Part shown: positions 28,519-36,572 of the stretch, piece after piece
Layout of the letters: every line of letters begins with the position of its first letter
Numbering within the stretch: the stretch's first letter is position 1
DNA from: Gammaproteobacteria bacterium
GTDB lineage: Bacteria; Pseudomonadota; Gammaproteobacteria; Pseudomonadales; JADFDG01
DNA length: 64,000 nucleotides
Assembly (NCBI GenBank): GCA_018262975.1
Contig: JADFDG010000002.1
Span: forward strand, 1 to 64,000
Direction: 5' to 3'
Notes under the pieces: generated by a model
The model's input: the letters and a program-made list of their open reading frames with translations, nothing else
What the model was told of the DNA's origin: nothing
The model's database searches: none
Translations under genes and position numbers: made by a program

Positions 28519-29346
28519 CTAGCCCTTGGCCACGCCGACCTTCCTGGCCAGCGCACGACGCACGATGGCATCGGCCACCCGGTGGGTAATGAAGGCGGGC
28601 AACAGGCGCGTCAGCCAGTAGGTGAGCTTGCCCTTGGCGCCCGGCACGATCATGTAACGCTCGCGCTCGAGGCCGCTGACGATGGCATCGGCCGCCTCGT
28701 CCACGGTGAGCGTGCCGGCGAACAGTTTCATGTCGGTGGTCGCAGCCGGGCGCACCTTGCGCTCCTCGCGGGCCGCCGGCGTGTCCACTTCCGACGGGCA
28801 GATCACGCTGACGGCGATGCCCTTCGGCTTCCACTCGACGCGCAACACCTCGGCGAGGCCGACCACCCCGAACTTCGAGGCGGCGAACGCCGCATAACCG
28901 TAGCCGCCGGTGATGCCGCTCAACGACGCCATCAGCGCCAGGCGCGCACCCGGTTCCAGCAACGGCAACGCGGCCGAGGCCACGTTGCGCGAGCCATAGA
29001 GGTTCACGCGGATCACCCGGTCCCACTCGTCATAGGACAGGTGATCAAATTCCACGGCACCCACCAGGCCGGCGCTGTTGAACACCAGGTCCGGCTTGCC
29101 GGTTTCACGCGCCGCCAGGTTGAACAGGCGCTTGACCTGCTCGCCGTCGGCCACGTCGAGCACGTAGCTGCGCACCGGCACCGCCGAGAAACGGCGCGCC
29201 TTGTCGAGGTCGAGCATGGCCTCGTCGCGCACGCGCAGGTCGAATACCGTGATGTGCGCACCCGCCGCCGCAAAGCGCTTGCCGATCTCCAGCCCGATGC
29301 CGCTGGCACCGCCGGTGATCCACACGCTCTTGCCATTGAAATCCAT
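28519..29346 (-). CDS. SDR-family protein with Phe at the catalytic Tyr position
   Basis: The 275-residue protein has the short-chain dehydrogenase coenzyme motif TGGASGIG at residues 11-18 and NSAGLVGA. Its closest visible pattern is the ketosphinganine-reductase-like group (GYGYAAFAASKFGVVGLAE). The usual YxxxK catalytic pair reads FAASK here: the lysine is kept but tyrosine is replaced by phenylalanine (codon TTC). Without that Tyr, normal SDR chemistry would be impaired, so it could be a binding/regulatory protein or use an altered mechanism. A C-terminal segment KLTYWLTRLLPAFITHRVADAIV looks membrane-associating. The substrate is unknown. Confidence 0.8.
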   Translation of the reverse strand: MDFNGKSVWITGGASGIGLEIGKRFAAAGAHITVFDLRVRDEAMLDLDKARRFSAVPVRSYVLDVADGEQVKRLFNLAARETGKPDLVFNSAGLVGAVEFDHLSYDEWDRVIRVNLYGSRNVASAALPLLEPGARLALMASLSGITGGYGYAAFAASKFGVVGLAEVLRVEWKPKGIAVSVICPSEVDTPAAREERKVRPAATTDMKLFAGTLTVDEAADAIVSGLERERYMIVPGAKGKLTYWLTRLLPAFITHRVADAIVRRALARKVGVAKG

Positions 29347-29490
29347 GCCGTCAGTGCACCCGCGCAGGCGGCATCATGCCGGGGATAAGGCGCCGTCGCG
29401 CTCCGGCGACAGGCTGGCGGACCATCGCCCGCCGGTGCCCGGCTGGTCTGCCGGGTCCTGTGTCGATCATAGCGCGGCGCGACCCGCGGG

Positions 29491-29844
29491 TCAGGGCAGG
29501 ATGTCCAGCACCCGTTCCGGCGGGCGGCACAGGCGTACGCCTCGCGGCGTGATCACCACCGGTCGGTTGATGAGTTCCGGGTGGGCCAGCATGGCGTCCA
29601 CCAGCACCCTGTCGGGCAGTCCGGTATCCGCCAGGCCCAGGTCGGCATACGCCTGCTCCTTGCTGCGCAGCAGATCCCGGGGGGCCAGGCCGGCAGCCGC
29701 CAGCACGGCGAGCAGTTCGGCACGGGTCTGCGGCGACTGCAGGTAATCCACCACCCTCGGCTCGATGCCATGCGCGCGAATCAGCGCCAGGGTCTCGCGG
29801 GCATTGCTGCAACGGGGGTTATGCCAGATGGTCACGTCGCTCAT
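29491..29844 (-). CDS. arsC: Arsenate reductase (glutaredoxin-type) family protein
   Basis: The 117-residue protein starts MSDVTIWHNPRCSNARETL. Cys12 is in the position of the catalytic Cys of ArsC. The anion-binding Arg region INRPVVITPRGVRLCRP is present near the C-terminus. ArsC reduces arsenate to arsenite with glutathione and glutaredoxin. No arsenite pump or ArsR repressor is adjacent, so it might be a housekeeping ArsC-family protein rather than part of an ars operon. The start at 29844 is chosen over an upstream frame because it matches the family N-terminus. Confidence 0.85.
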   Translation of the reverse strand: MSDVTIWHNPRCSNARETLALIRAHGIEPRVVDYLQSPQTRAELLAVLAAAGLAPRDLLRSKEQAYADLGLADTGLPDRVLVDAMLAHPELINRPVVITPRGVRLCRPPERVLDILP

Positions 29845-29926
29845 GTACGCTCCGGGGCGCCCTGGGAAGGGGACCCACATCTTGCCACCAGGGGGCATTC
29901 GCAGGTTAAATGCGCGCTCCCGCTGT

Positions 29927-30002
29927 GGGGCGATAGCTCAGCTGGGAGAGCGCGGCGTTCGCAATGCCGAGGTCGGGAGTTCGATCCTCCTTCGCTCCAC
30001 CA
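29927..30002 (+). tRNA. tRNA-Ala (anticodon CGC)
   Basis: The 76-nt gene folds fully: acceptor GGGGCGA/TCGCTCC, D-arm GCTC-AGCTGGGA-GAGC, anticodon arm CGGCG-TTCGCAA-TGCCG with anticodon CGC reading GCG, and T-arm GGGAG-TTCGATC-CTCCT. The discriminator A and CCA are encoded. A terminator follows 14 bases later. Confidence 0.95.
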
Positions 30003-30016
30003 CTTTCTTCACGAAG

Positions 30017-30050
30017 CAAAAAGGCCGGTCAGTGACCGGCCTTTTTGTTT
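30017..30050. terminator. Terminator after tRNA-Ala (bidirectional)
   Basis: CAAAAAGGCCGGTCA and GTGACCGGCCTTTTTG form a long stem with T-runs on both strands. It serves the tRNA and, from the other side, the convergent surface-protein gene. Confidence 0.85.
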
Positions 30051-30066
30051 TCACTGGCTTGCCTGC

Positions 30067-31722
30067 TCAGGCGTGGCGCGCGCGGCGCAGCCCCAGGCCG
30101 GCCAGCGCCAGCGCCAGCAGCAACGGCAGTACCGGGTCGACCGGGCGCTCGCCGGTGGCGATCGAGCAGCCACCGTCGTCCTTGCGGCTCACGGGAGCCG
30201 GGTCCTCGGGCTCCAGCGGCGCCGGCTCGGCGGCCAGGAAGGCCGGCTCGCTCTGGTCAACGGCCACCACCGGGATGATACGCACGGTGAAGTCGGTACC
30301 GATGCCGTCACCCACCTTCACGATGTAGTTGATGCCCAGGTTCAGCACGTCCTCGATGTGGTCCACCGAGTACAGCGGGTTGGACGCCCACTCGGCACGC
30401 TCCTCGTCGGTAGCGGCCGCGAAGCCGGAGTCGTTGTTCTTCACCCACGCAGAGCCGTTCCACCAGGCCACCAGTACCGGGTCAGTGGTCGGATCGTTGT
30501 CGTCATCGAAGAACACCCCACTCGGTTGCCACTTGCTGGGCAGCCAGTCACCGAACAGGGTCTGGTAGTTGCTGGGCAGCACGAGGGTGGACTCGATGGT
30601 GTCCGACGACTGCAGGGTAACGGTGACGGTCCCCTCGGTTCCCTCGAAGGTGGGCCCCTGGTAATTCGGGCAGGCGCCGACCACGGAGCAACGCTGTATC
30701 ACCGTGAAGCCTGCCGTGGCGTCATCAAAGAAACCGTTGCTCGGGAAGTTCTTGTCCGCCGCGCCGAACAGGCCGTGCGAGAAGGTTGCCAGGCCGTCAC
30801 CCTCGAACAGGTCGGAGCCGTCGGCAGTGAAGATCTTTTCGCCCATCTCGGTGACGGTCGTGCCGCCTTCGTTGAAGCCCAGCGACAGGTGCAGCCTGTC
30901 CGCGATGCCGAGCGCCGCGGCAGACTGGAAGTCATCGCCCAGGCCCTGACCCACGACGATCCGGTAGCCCTTCAGGCGCACGCCGGTGTAGTTGTTGATC
31001 TTGCTGAATACCTGGTACGGACGCAGGTTCAGCGTTTCGGGATCGGCGTCATCGTCGCTGACGTTGAACACCAGGTCGATCGGCTTGCCGGCAGCGCCAT
31101 TCGCCACGCCGGCGGTGGTGGCGGGCTGCATGGCGATCTTGAAGCGCTTGTGCGACTGGAAGCCGCTCGAACAGAGCAGCGGCTCGGGGTTGTTGCTATC
31201 GAGGTAGGCATTCTCGCCGGTCGAACTGTCGTCCGCACCGAGGTACGCAGTGTTGATGATGCAGTTTTCCGGCTTGCCGTTCTTGGTGGCCTTGTCGTCG
31301 TTCACCACCTTGATCGCGGTCGGCTCGCCCACCGGCCAGACCTTGCCGGAAACACGGGCCATGACTTCGCCGGACTCGTCGACCGTGCTCCTGACGATGC
31401 TCACGAAGCTGTCGCCGTAAGTCATGGCCATGTACAGGCCGGTGAGGTAATCCAGCAGGCCGTCGCTTTCCAGGCCCGTTTCGGTATTGACGCGACGCAC
31501 GACCACATTGTCGAGGTTCCACGCGCCAACGCAGGCGGCCGGCAGGGTGGACTCGTCGATATCAAGCGTTTCCGGGTTGTCGGCGGCCACGCAGGCGCCG
31601 GGCTTGTCGAAATTGTTGTTCAGGTTGTCGATCTTGCCGGCGTGGGCGCCGGAGGCGGCCAGCACGGCGAGGGCCAGCGCCGCGGCGCTGGCGGGAATGG
31701 CTTTGGACTTCACGGATTTCAT
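30067..31722 (-). CDS. Exported surface protein with JDVT-CTERM-like tag
   Basis: The 551-residue product has a signal peptide (MKSVKSKAIPASAAALALAVLAASGAHA) and a large extracellular domain rich in Asn, Asp and Gly. That domain resembles the choice-of-anchor F family by its NLDNVVVRRVNT and GVRLKGYRIVVGQGLG segments. An Ala/Pro/Glu linker follows. The C-terminus is DDGGCSIATGERPVDPVLPL, a hydrophobic helix and RRARHA. The tag has the same layout as that of the 1440-3767 gene, so the two are probably substrates of one sorting system. Binding partner and role are unknown. Confidence 0.8.
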   Translation of the reverse strand: MKSVKSKAIPASAAALALAVLAASGAHAGKIDNLNNNFDKPGACVAADNPETLDIDESTLPAACVGAWNLDNVVVRRVNTETGLESDGLLDYLTGLYMAMTYGDSFVSIVRSTVDESGEVMARVSGKVWPVGEPTAIKVVNDDKATKNGKPENCIINTAYLGADDSSTGENAYLDSNNPEPLLCSSGFQSHKRFKIAMQPATTAGVANGAAGKPIDLVFNVSDDDADPETLNLRPYQVFSKINNYTGVRLKGYRIVVGQGLGDDFQSAAALGIADRLHLSLGFNEGGTTVTEMGEKIFTADGSDLFEGDGLATFSHGLFGAADKNFPSNGFFDDATAGFTVIQRCSVVGACPNYQGPTFEGTEGTVTVTLQSSDTIESTLVLPSNYQTLFGDWLPSKWQPSGVFFDDDNDPTTDPVLVAWWNGSAWVKNNDSGFAAATDEERAEWASNPLYSVDHIEDVLNLGINYIVKVGDGIGTDFTVRIIPVVAVDQSEPAFLAAEPAPLEPEDPAPVSRKDDGGCSIATGERPVDPVLPLLLALALAGLGLRRARHA

Positions 31723-31811
31723 GCACGTACTCCGGTGCAGTTGGTCTTGGCTTAATCGCCTATTAGGCCATTCTTCCGGCCAACTTGCGAGATCCGGGCG
31801 ACGAGGGACGT

Positions 31812-31837
31812 TCGTCGGGGCATCGCCCCTCGCTACG
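31812..31837 (-). repeat. Degenerate GTAG REP-like element
   Basis: On the minus strand it reads CGTAGCGAGGGGCGATGCCCC, with a shortened GGGGC-GAT-GCCCC hairpin. It is a diverged single copy between speA and the surface-protein gene. Confidence 0.45.
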
Positions 31838-31849
31838 AACGGCGGGGAG

Positions 31850-33760
31850 TCATTCCTCGAGGTAGGTGTAGCCGTCGAGGCCTTCGCGCACTTCCAGCAG
31901 GTACTGGCCGCGCTCCTGCGGGGTGAGCGCTGCCGCTTCCAGGCGATAGGCGAGGCGACCGAGCAACTCGTCGGCGCTGAAGTTCACGTAGCGCATCACG
32001 CTGCGCACCGAGTCGCCCATGATCGCGTTGCGGATGTCGACGTTGCCCTCGGCATCGATCTCCACGTCCACCGCGTCGGTGTCGCCGAACAGGTTGTGCA
32101 GGTCGCCGAGAATTTCCTGGTAGGCACCCACCAGGAAGATGCCCACGTGGAACGGCTTGGCCGGGTCGTACGGCGGCATCGGCAGGGTGGTCTCGATACC
32201 TTCGCCGTCCACGTAGCTGTCGATGCGGCCGTCGGAATCGCAGGTGATGTCCTGGATCACCGCGCGTGCCGTCGGCGGTTCCATGAGGCGTTCCAGCGGC
32301 AGCACCGGGAACACCTGGTCGATGCCCCACACGTCCGGCGCCGACTGGAACAGCGAGAAATTCAGGAACAACTTGTCGGCCAGGCGCTCGTTGAGCTGGT
32401 CGACCAGTTCGCGCTGCTTGCGGCGGTGCGGGTCGAGTTTGGCGCGCACGCGACGGCAGCAGGCATGGTAGGCGCGCTCGGCCCAGGCGCGTTCCGCCAG
32501 CGACAGGTCCTGGTGCAGGAACTGCGCGAGCACGTCCGAGTAGACGTTCATCATGTCGTGGTACAGCTCCAGCACGCTGACCTGTTCCCTCGGGGTGACC
32601 AGGCGCTGGTAGATCTGCCACAGGTAGACCAGGCTCGACGCCGAGCCCTCCGGCGGCGACGGCAGTTCACCGTTGGGAATGCGCTCGATGTCGATCACGT
32701 TGGTGACCAGCACCGCGTGGTGGGCGGTGAGCGCGCGACCGGACTCGGAAATCACGTCCGGGTGCGGAATGCCGTCGGCATCGGCCAGTTCCTTCAGCGC
32801 GTGCATGATTTCCCACGCGTAGTCGGTCAGGCCGTAGTTCATCGAGAAGAACGAACGCGAGCGGGTGCCCTCGTAGTCCACGCCGAGGCCGCCGCCCACG
32901 TCCACGCACTGGATGGGCGCGCCGAGCTTGCGCAGTTCCACGTAGTAGCGCGCGGCCTCGCGCATGCCGTTCTTGATGTCCTGGATGTTGGCGATCTGCG
33001 AACCCAGGTGGAAGTGCAGCAGGTAAAGGCTGTCGAGGCGACCGGCGGCGCGACAGCGCTCCACCACCTCGATGATCTGCAGCGGCGACAGGCCGAACTT
33101 CGACTTCTCGCCGCCGGAATCCTGCCAGTTACCCTTGCCGGTGCTCATCAGGCGCGCACGGATGCCGATGCGCGGCACCACGTTCATCTTCGCGCTTTCC
33201 TCGAGGATGAGGTCCAGCTCACTCATCTTCTCGACGACGATGGTGACCTTGTAGCCGATCTTCTCGCCCAGCAGCGCCAGGCGGATGTACTCGCGGTCCT
33301 TGTAGCCGTTGCAGATGATGGTGTCGCCCGGGTGACGCGACAGCGCCAGCACGGCCAGCAGTTCCGGCTTGGAGCCGGCCTCCAGTCCCACCGGGCGACC
33401 GGCTTCCGGGTTGCCCACCGAAACGATTTCCTCGACCACGCGCCGCTGCTGGTTCACCTTGATGGGGAACACCGGCGTGTACTTGCCCTGGTAATTCAGT
33501 TCGGCGATCACCCCGGCGAAGGCATCCGACAACTTGCGCACGCGATGGCGCAGGATTCCGGAGAAACGCACCAGCGTCGGCAAGCGCAGGCCACGCGCCT
33601 GGATCGCCTCGATCACCTCGTGCAGCGACACCGCGCGGGCATCGCCCACGCCATCCGGGTGCACGATCACGTCGCCATCGCTGTCGATGTCGAAATAGCC
33701 GTCGCCCCAGTGGCGGATGTTGTAGGTGGACAGGGCGTCGTCGAGGGTCCAGTCGGCCAT
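31850..33760 (-). CDS. speA: Biosynthetic arginine decarboxylase SpeA
   Basis: The 636-residue PLP enzyme converts arginine to agmatine plus CO2. The PLP lysine is Lys101 in FPIKVNQQ. The family stretches CVDVGGGLGVDYEGT, HFHLGSQI, SESGRALTAHHAVLV and GIFLVGAYQEILGDLHNLFGD are present. Agmatine would feed AguB (48639-49553) after an agmatine deiminase step whose gene is not in the window. The start MADWTLDDALSTYNI matches the family. Confidence 0.96.
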   Translation of the reverse strand: MADWTLDDALSTYNIRHWGDGYFDIDSDGDVIVHPDGVGDARAVSLHEVIEAIQARGLRLPTLVRFSGILRHRVRKLSDAFAGVIAELNYQGKYTPVFPIKVNQQRRVVEEIVSVGNPEAGRPVGLEAGSKPELLAVLALSRHPGDTIICNGYKDREYIRLALLGEKIGYKVTIVVEKMSELDLILEESAKMNVVPRIGIRARLMSTGKGNWQDSGGEKSKFGLSPLQIIEVVERCRAAGRLDSLYLLHFHLGSQIANIQDIKNGMREAARYYVELRKLGAPIQCVDVGGGLGVDYEGTRSRSFFSMNYGLTDYAWEIMHALKELADADGIPHPDVISESGRALTAHHAVLVTNVIDIERIPNGELPSPPEGSASSLVYLWQIYQRLVTPREQVSVLELYHDMMNVYSDVLAQFLHQDLSLAERAWAERAYHACCRRVRAKLDPHRRKQRELVDQLNERLADKLFLNFSLFQSAPDVWGIDQVFPVLPLERLMEPPTARAVIQDITCDSDGRIDSYVDGEGIETTLPMPPYDPAKPFHVGIFLVGAYQEILGDLHNLFGDTDAVDVEIDAEGNVDIRNAIMGDSVRSVMRYVNFSADELLGRLAYRLEAAALTPQERGQYLLEVREGLDGYTYLEE

Positions 33761-33831
33761 GGGCGTCTCGGGGGTCCGGGGGTGGAAAAATCGGGCCGGT
33801 ATTATGGGCCTGCCGGTCCCGACTTCCTACC

Positions 33832-33848
33832 TGTAGCGAGGGGGCCGG
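33832..33848 (+). repeat. Truncated GTAG REP element
   Basis: TGTAGCGAGGGGGCCGG is the 5' half of a REP unit, cut off where the amtB terminator begins. Confidence 0.5.
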
Positions 33849-33852
33849 CAAC

Positions 33853-33884
33853 GAGAAAGGGGCCTTGCGGCCCCTTTCCTTTTG
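33853..33884. terminator. Terminator hairpin downstream of amtB
   Basis: GAAAGGGGCC and GGCCCCTTTC form a 10-bp stem with a four-base loop about 25 nt past the amtB stop. The better T-run (CCTTTT) is on the plus strand, so the direction is uncertain. Confidence 0.6.
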
Positions 33885-33904
33885 CTCCGGACTGTCCGGA
33901 CGGG

Positions 33905-35410
33905 TTAAGGGTTGTACGCCCGCTCGCCGTGCTCGGCCAGGTCGAGGCCTTCGCGCTCCTGCTCTTCGCTGACGCGCAGGCCAACCACCAGGTCCGCGAT
34001 CTTGAAGGCGATGGCGGCGACGACACCGCTCCACACCACCGCCACGACCACGCCCCACAGCTGGCTGATCACCTGCGGGCCGGTGCCTGCGAAGGTGCTC
34101 TCCAGGGTGGAGTAGTCGACCACGCCCATGCCACCCAGCGCCGGGTTGACGAACACGCCGGTCAGGATCGCACCGACAATGCCGCCGACCGCGTGCACAC
34201 CGAACACGTCCAGCGAGTCGTCATAGCCGAGCTTCGCCTTGATGACGGTGACCGCCAGGAAGCAGATCACGCCGGCCGCCAGGCCGATCACCAGTGCACC
34301 GCCCAGGCCCACCCAGCCGCAGGCCGGGGTGATGGCGACCAGGCCGGAGATGGCGCCGGACACCGCGCCCAGCAGGCTCGGCTTGCCCTTGTGGAACCAC
34401 TCGACGAAGGTCCAGGTCAGGGCCGCGACCGCGGTGGCGAACAGCGTGTTGGCAAACGGTACGGTGACGAAACTGTTGGCTTCCAGGTTGGAACCGGCGT
34501 TGAAGCCGAACCAGCCCATCCACAGGATCGAGGCGCCGATCAGCGTCATGGTGAGCGAGTGCGGCGCCATGGCGACCTTGCCGTAGCCCAGGCGCTTGCC
34601 GACCATCAGGGCGCCGACCAGGCCGGCGATACCCGCGTTGATGTGCACCACGGTGCCGCCGGCGAAGTCCAGCGCGCCCTTGCCGAACAGGAAGCCCGAC
34701 GGCGCGTCATAGGCGGACGGACCACCCCAGTACCACACCATGTGGGCCATCGGCGCGTAGCAGAAGGTGAACCAGATCACCGTGAAGATGAGGATGGCCG
34801 AGAACTTCATGCGCTCCGCGAAGCCGCCGACGATCAGCGCGCAGGTGATGCCCGCGAAGGTGGCCTGGAACATGGCGAACAGCAGTTCCGGGATCTGTAC
34901 GTTCTTGCTGAACGTTTCCACCCAGGAATCGTAGGTGACGCCGCTCAGGAACGCCTTGGACAGGCCGCCCACGAACGGGTCGAGCGCGGCGCTGGAGTTG
35001 CTGGTGAAGGCCAGCGAGTAGCCATACAGCACCCACAGCACGGCTGCCACGCAGAACACCGTGAACACCTGCATCATGGTGCTCAGCATGTTCTTGCTGC
35101 GCACCATGCCGCCGTAGAACAGCGCGACACCCGGCAGGGTCATGAACAGCACGATGATGGTCGCCGCCAGCATCCAGGCGATGTCGCCCTTGTTGCGCTC
35201 GGGCGGCGGCGGCTCGGCAGCAGCCTCGGCTTCCGCCGGTGCAGCTTCGACGGCCGGTGCAGCGGCGGCTTCCACCGGCGCGGCATCGACGGGTGCAGCC
35301 TCCATGGCCGTGGTGGCCTCGGCAGCGACAACAGCCGCTTCCTCGGCGAATACGGGGCTGGCGCCGAGCATGGCGCACCCCAGGGTGAGAGCAATCAGGA
35401 ACCGTTTCAC
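33905..35410 (-). CDS. amtB: Ammonium transporter AmtB
   Basis: The start is a GTG at 35410 (VKRFLIALTLGC) with GGAGGT six bases upstream. The 501-residue product has a cleavable signal peptide, then about 55 residues of Ala/Glu/Pro/Val low complexity. The 11-helix Amt core follows from about residue 66 (DIAWMLAATIIVLF), with GSLEANSFVTVPFANTL-like segments, HINAGIAGLVGALMVG and DVFGVHAVGGIVGA (pore histidines). AmtB conducts ammonium and is blocked by GlnK when nitrogen is plentiful. glnK lies 108 bases upstream on the same strand. The acidic extension is unusual. Confidence 0.93.
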   Translation of the reverse strand: MKRFLIALTLGCAMLGASPVFAEEAAVVAAEATTAMEAAPVDAAPVEAAAAPAVEAAPAEAEAAAEPPPPERNKGDIAWMLAATIIVLFMTLPGVALFYGGMVRSKNMLSTMMQVFTVFCVAAVLWVLYGYSLAFTSNSSAALDPFVGGLSKAFLSGVTYDSWVETFSKNVQIPELLFAMFQATFAGITCALIVGGFAERMKFSAILIFTVIWFTFCYAPMAHMVWYWGGPSAYDAPSGFLFGKGALDFAGGTVVHINAGIAGLVGALMVGKRLGYGKVAMAPHSLTMTLIGASILWMGWFGFNAGSNLEANSFVTVPFANTLFATAVAALTWTFVEWFHKGKPSLLGAVSGAISGLVAITPACGWVGLGGALVIGLAAGVICFLAVTVIKAKLGYDDSLDVFGVHAVGGIVGAILTGVFVNPALGGMGVVDYSTLESTFAGTGPQVISQLWGVVVAVVWSGVVAAIAFKIADLVVGLRVSEEQEREGLDLAEHGERAYNP

Positions 35411-35518
35411 GGTGTTACCTCCGCTATGCGCGAGAAATTTTTCAGAACACTTCGATAAAGGCATGGATCTTCGGCTGCTGCAGCGGCTTGCGTGGGGCCA
35501 CTGCGTCGAACAGGTGGA

Positions 35519-35896
<378 letters not shown>

Positions 35897-35952
35897 CTAC
35901 TCGCTTGGGTTCAACTTCGGGCAGGGCCCGTCCAGACTCGTTTTGCAGCCTG

Positions 35953-35968
35953 TGCACTCGCCAGTGCA
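35953..35968. promoter_or_regulatory. NtrC-type binding palindrome upstream of glnK-amtB
   Basis: TGCACTCGCCAGTGCA is a perfect 6-4-6 inverted repeat and matches the NtrC consensus TGCACyNNNNrGTGCA; flanking G/C extend it to 18 bp. Its distance from glnK suits an enhancer for a sigma-54 promoter. No -24/-12 element with exact spacing was found between it and the ATG. The rest of 35858-36202 holds only a REP element next to ubiK. Confidence 0.6.
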
Positions 35969-36157
35969 CGATCCATGCCTGATCTGAAAAATCGCAGCAA
36001 AACAGAGGGTTACACGGTCTTGCAGGCATGCCTGCGGAGACCGCGCCGATTATAGCGCACCGTGCTGGTGCGGCGTCCCGAAACGGTGCGCAGCCATGGC
36101 ACGCCTGCGTGCTATCCTGCCGCCCGCACAAGACCAGGGGCACATCCCTTCGCGAAA

Positions 36158-36181
36158 TCGGGGGCATGGCCCCCTCGCTAC
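36158..36181 (-). repeat. GTAG REP element, single copy
   Basis: One complete unit, reading CGTAGCGAGGGGGCCATGC on the minus strand, lies 22 bases before the ubiK start. Confidence 0.75.
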
Positions 36182-36202
36182 GACTCAACAGCCGGTGTTG
36201 CC

Positions 36203-36469
36203 ATGAACCAGGAATCCGCCATCAACCGCCTCGTCGACCAGCTCGCGCGCAACCTGCCGGGCAGTCTCGCCGCCGCGCGCGAAGAGTTTTCCGGTGCCGC
36301 CCGCGCCGTGCTGTCCGATGCCTTCGCGCGCATGGAGCTGGTCACCCGCGACGAGTTCGACGCGCAGACGCGCGTGCTGGCGCGCTCACGCGAATTGCTG
36401 GAGTCGCTGCAGCAGGAACTGCACGACCTGGAAGCTCGCCTGGCCGCGCTGGAAGACAAGCGGAACTGA
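36203..36469 (+). CDS. ubiK: Ubiquinone biosynthesis accessory factor UbiK (YqiC)
   Basis: The 88-residue helical protein starts MNQESAINRLVDQLARNLP and ends in a coiled coil (ELLESLQQELHDLEARLAALE), the BMFP/YqiC pattern. UbiK partners with UbiJ in the aerobic ubiquinone assembly complex. The ATG lies just after a REP element. comM follows on the same strand 103 bases later. Confidence 0.85.
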   Translation: MNQESAINRLVDQLARNLPGSLAAAREEFSGAARAVLSDAFARMELVTRDEFDAQTRVLARSRELLESLQQELHDLEARLAALEDKRN

Positions 36470-36572
36470 CGATTTCCTACACTCCGCGGCGGTGATGCGC
36501 CGCGGACTTCCCGCCCTGCGTTCCGGAAGATGCGTCGACACCTCCGTCGCCACGCCAGGAATACGCAGCCCC

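Noticed and set aside
31487-35458. 1,323-codon open frame on the plus strand opposite speA and amtB
   Set aside because: It is antisense to two conserved enzymes and its translation is His/Gln/Val-rich without motifs.
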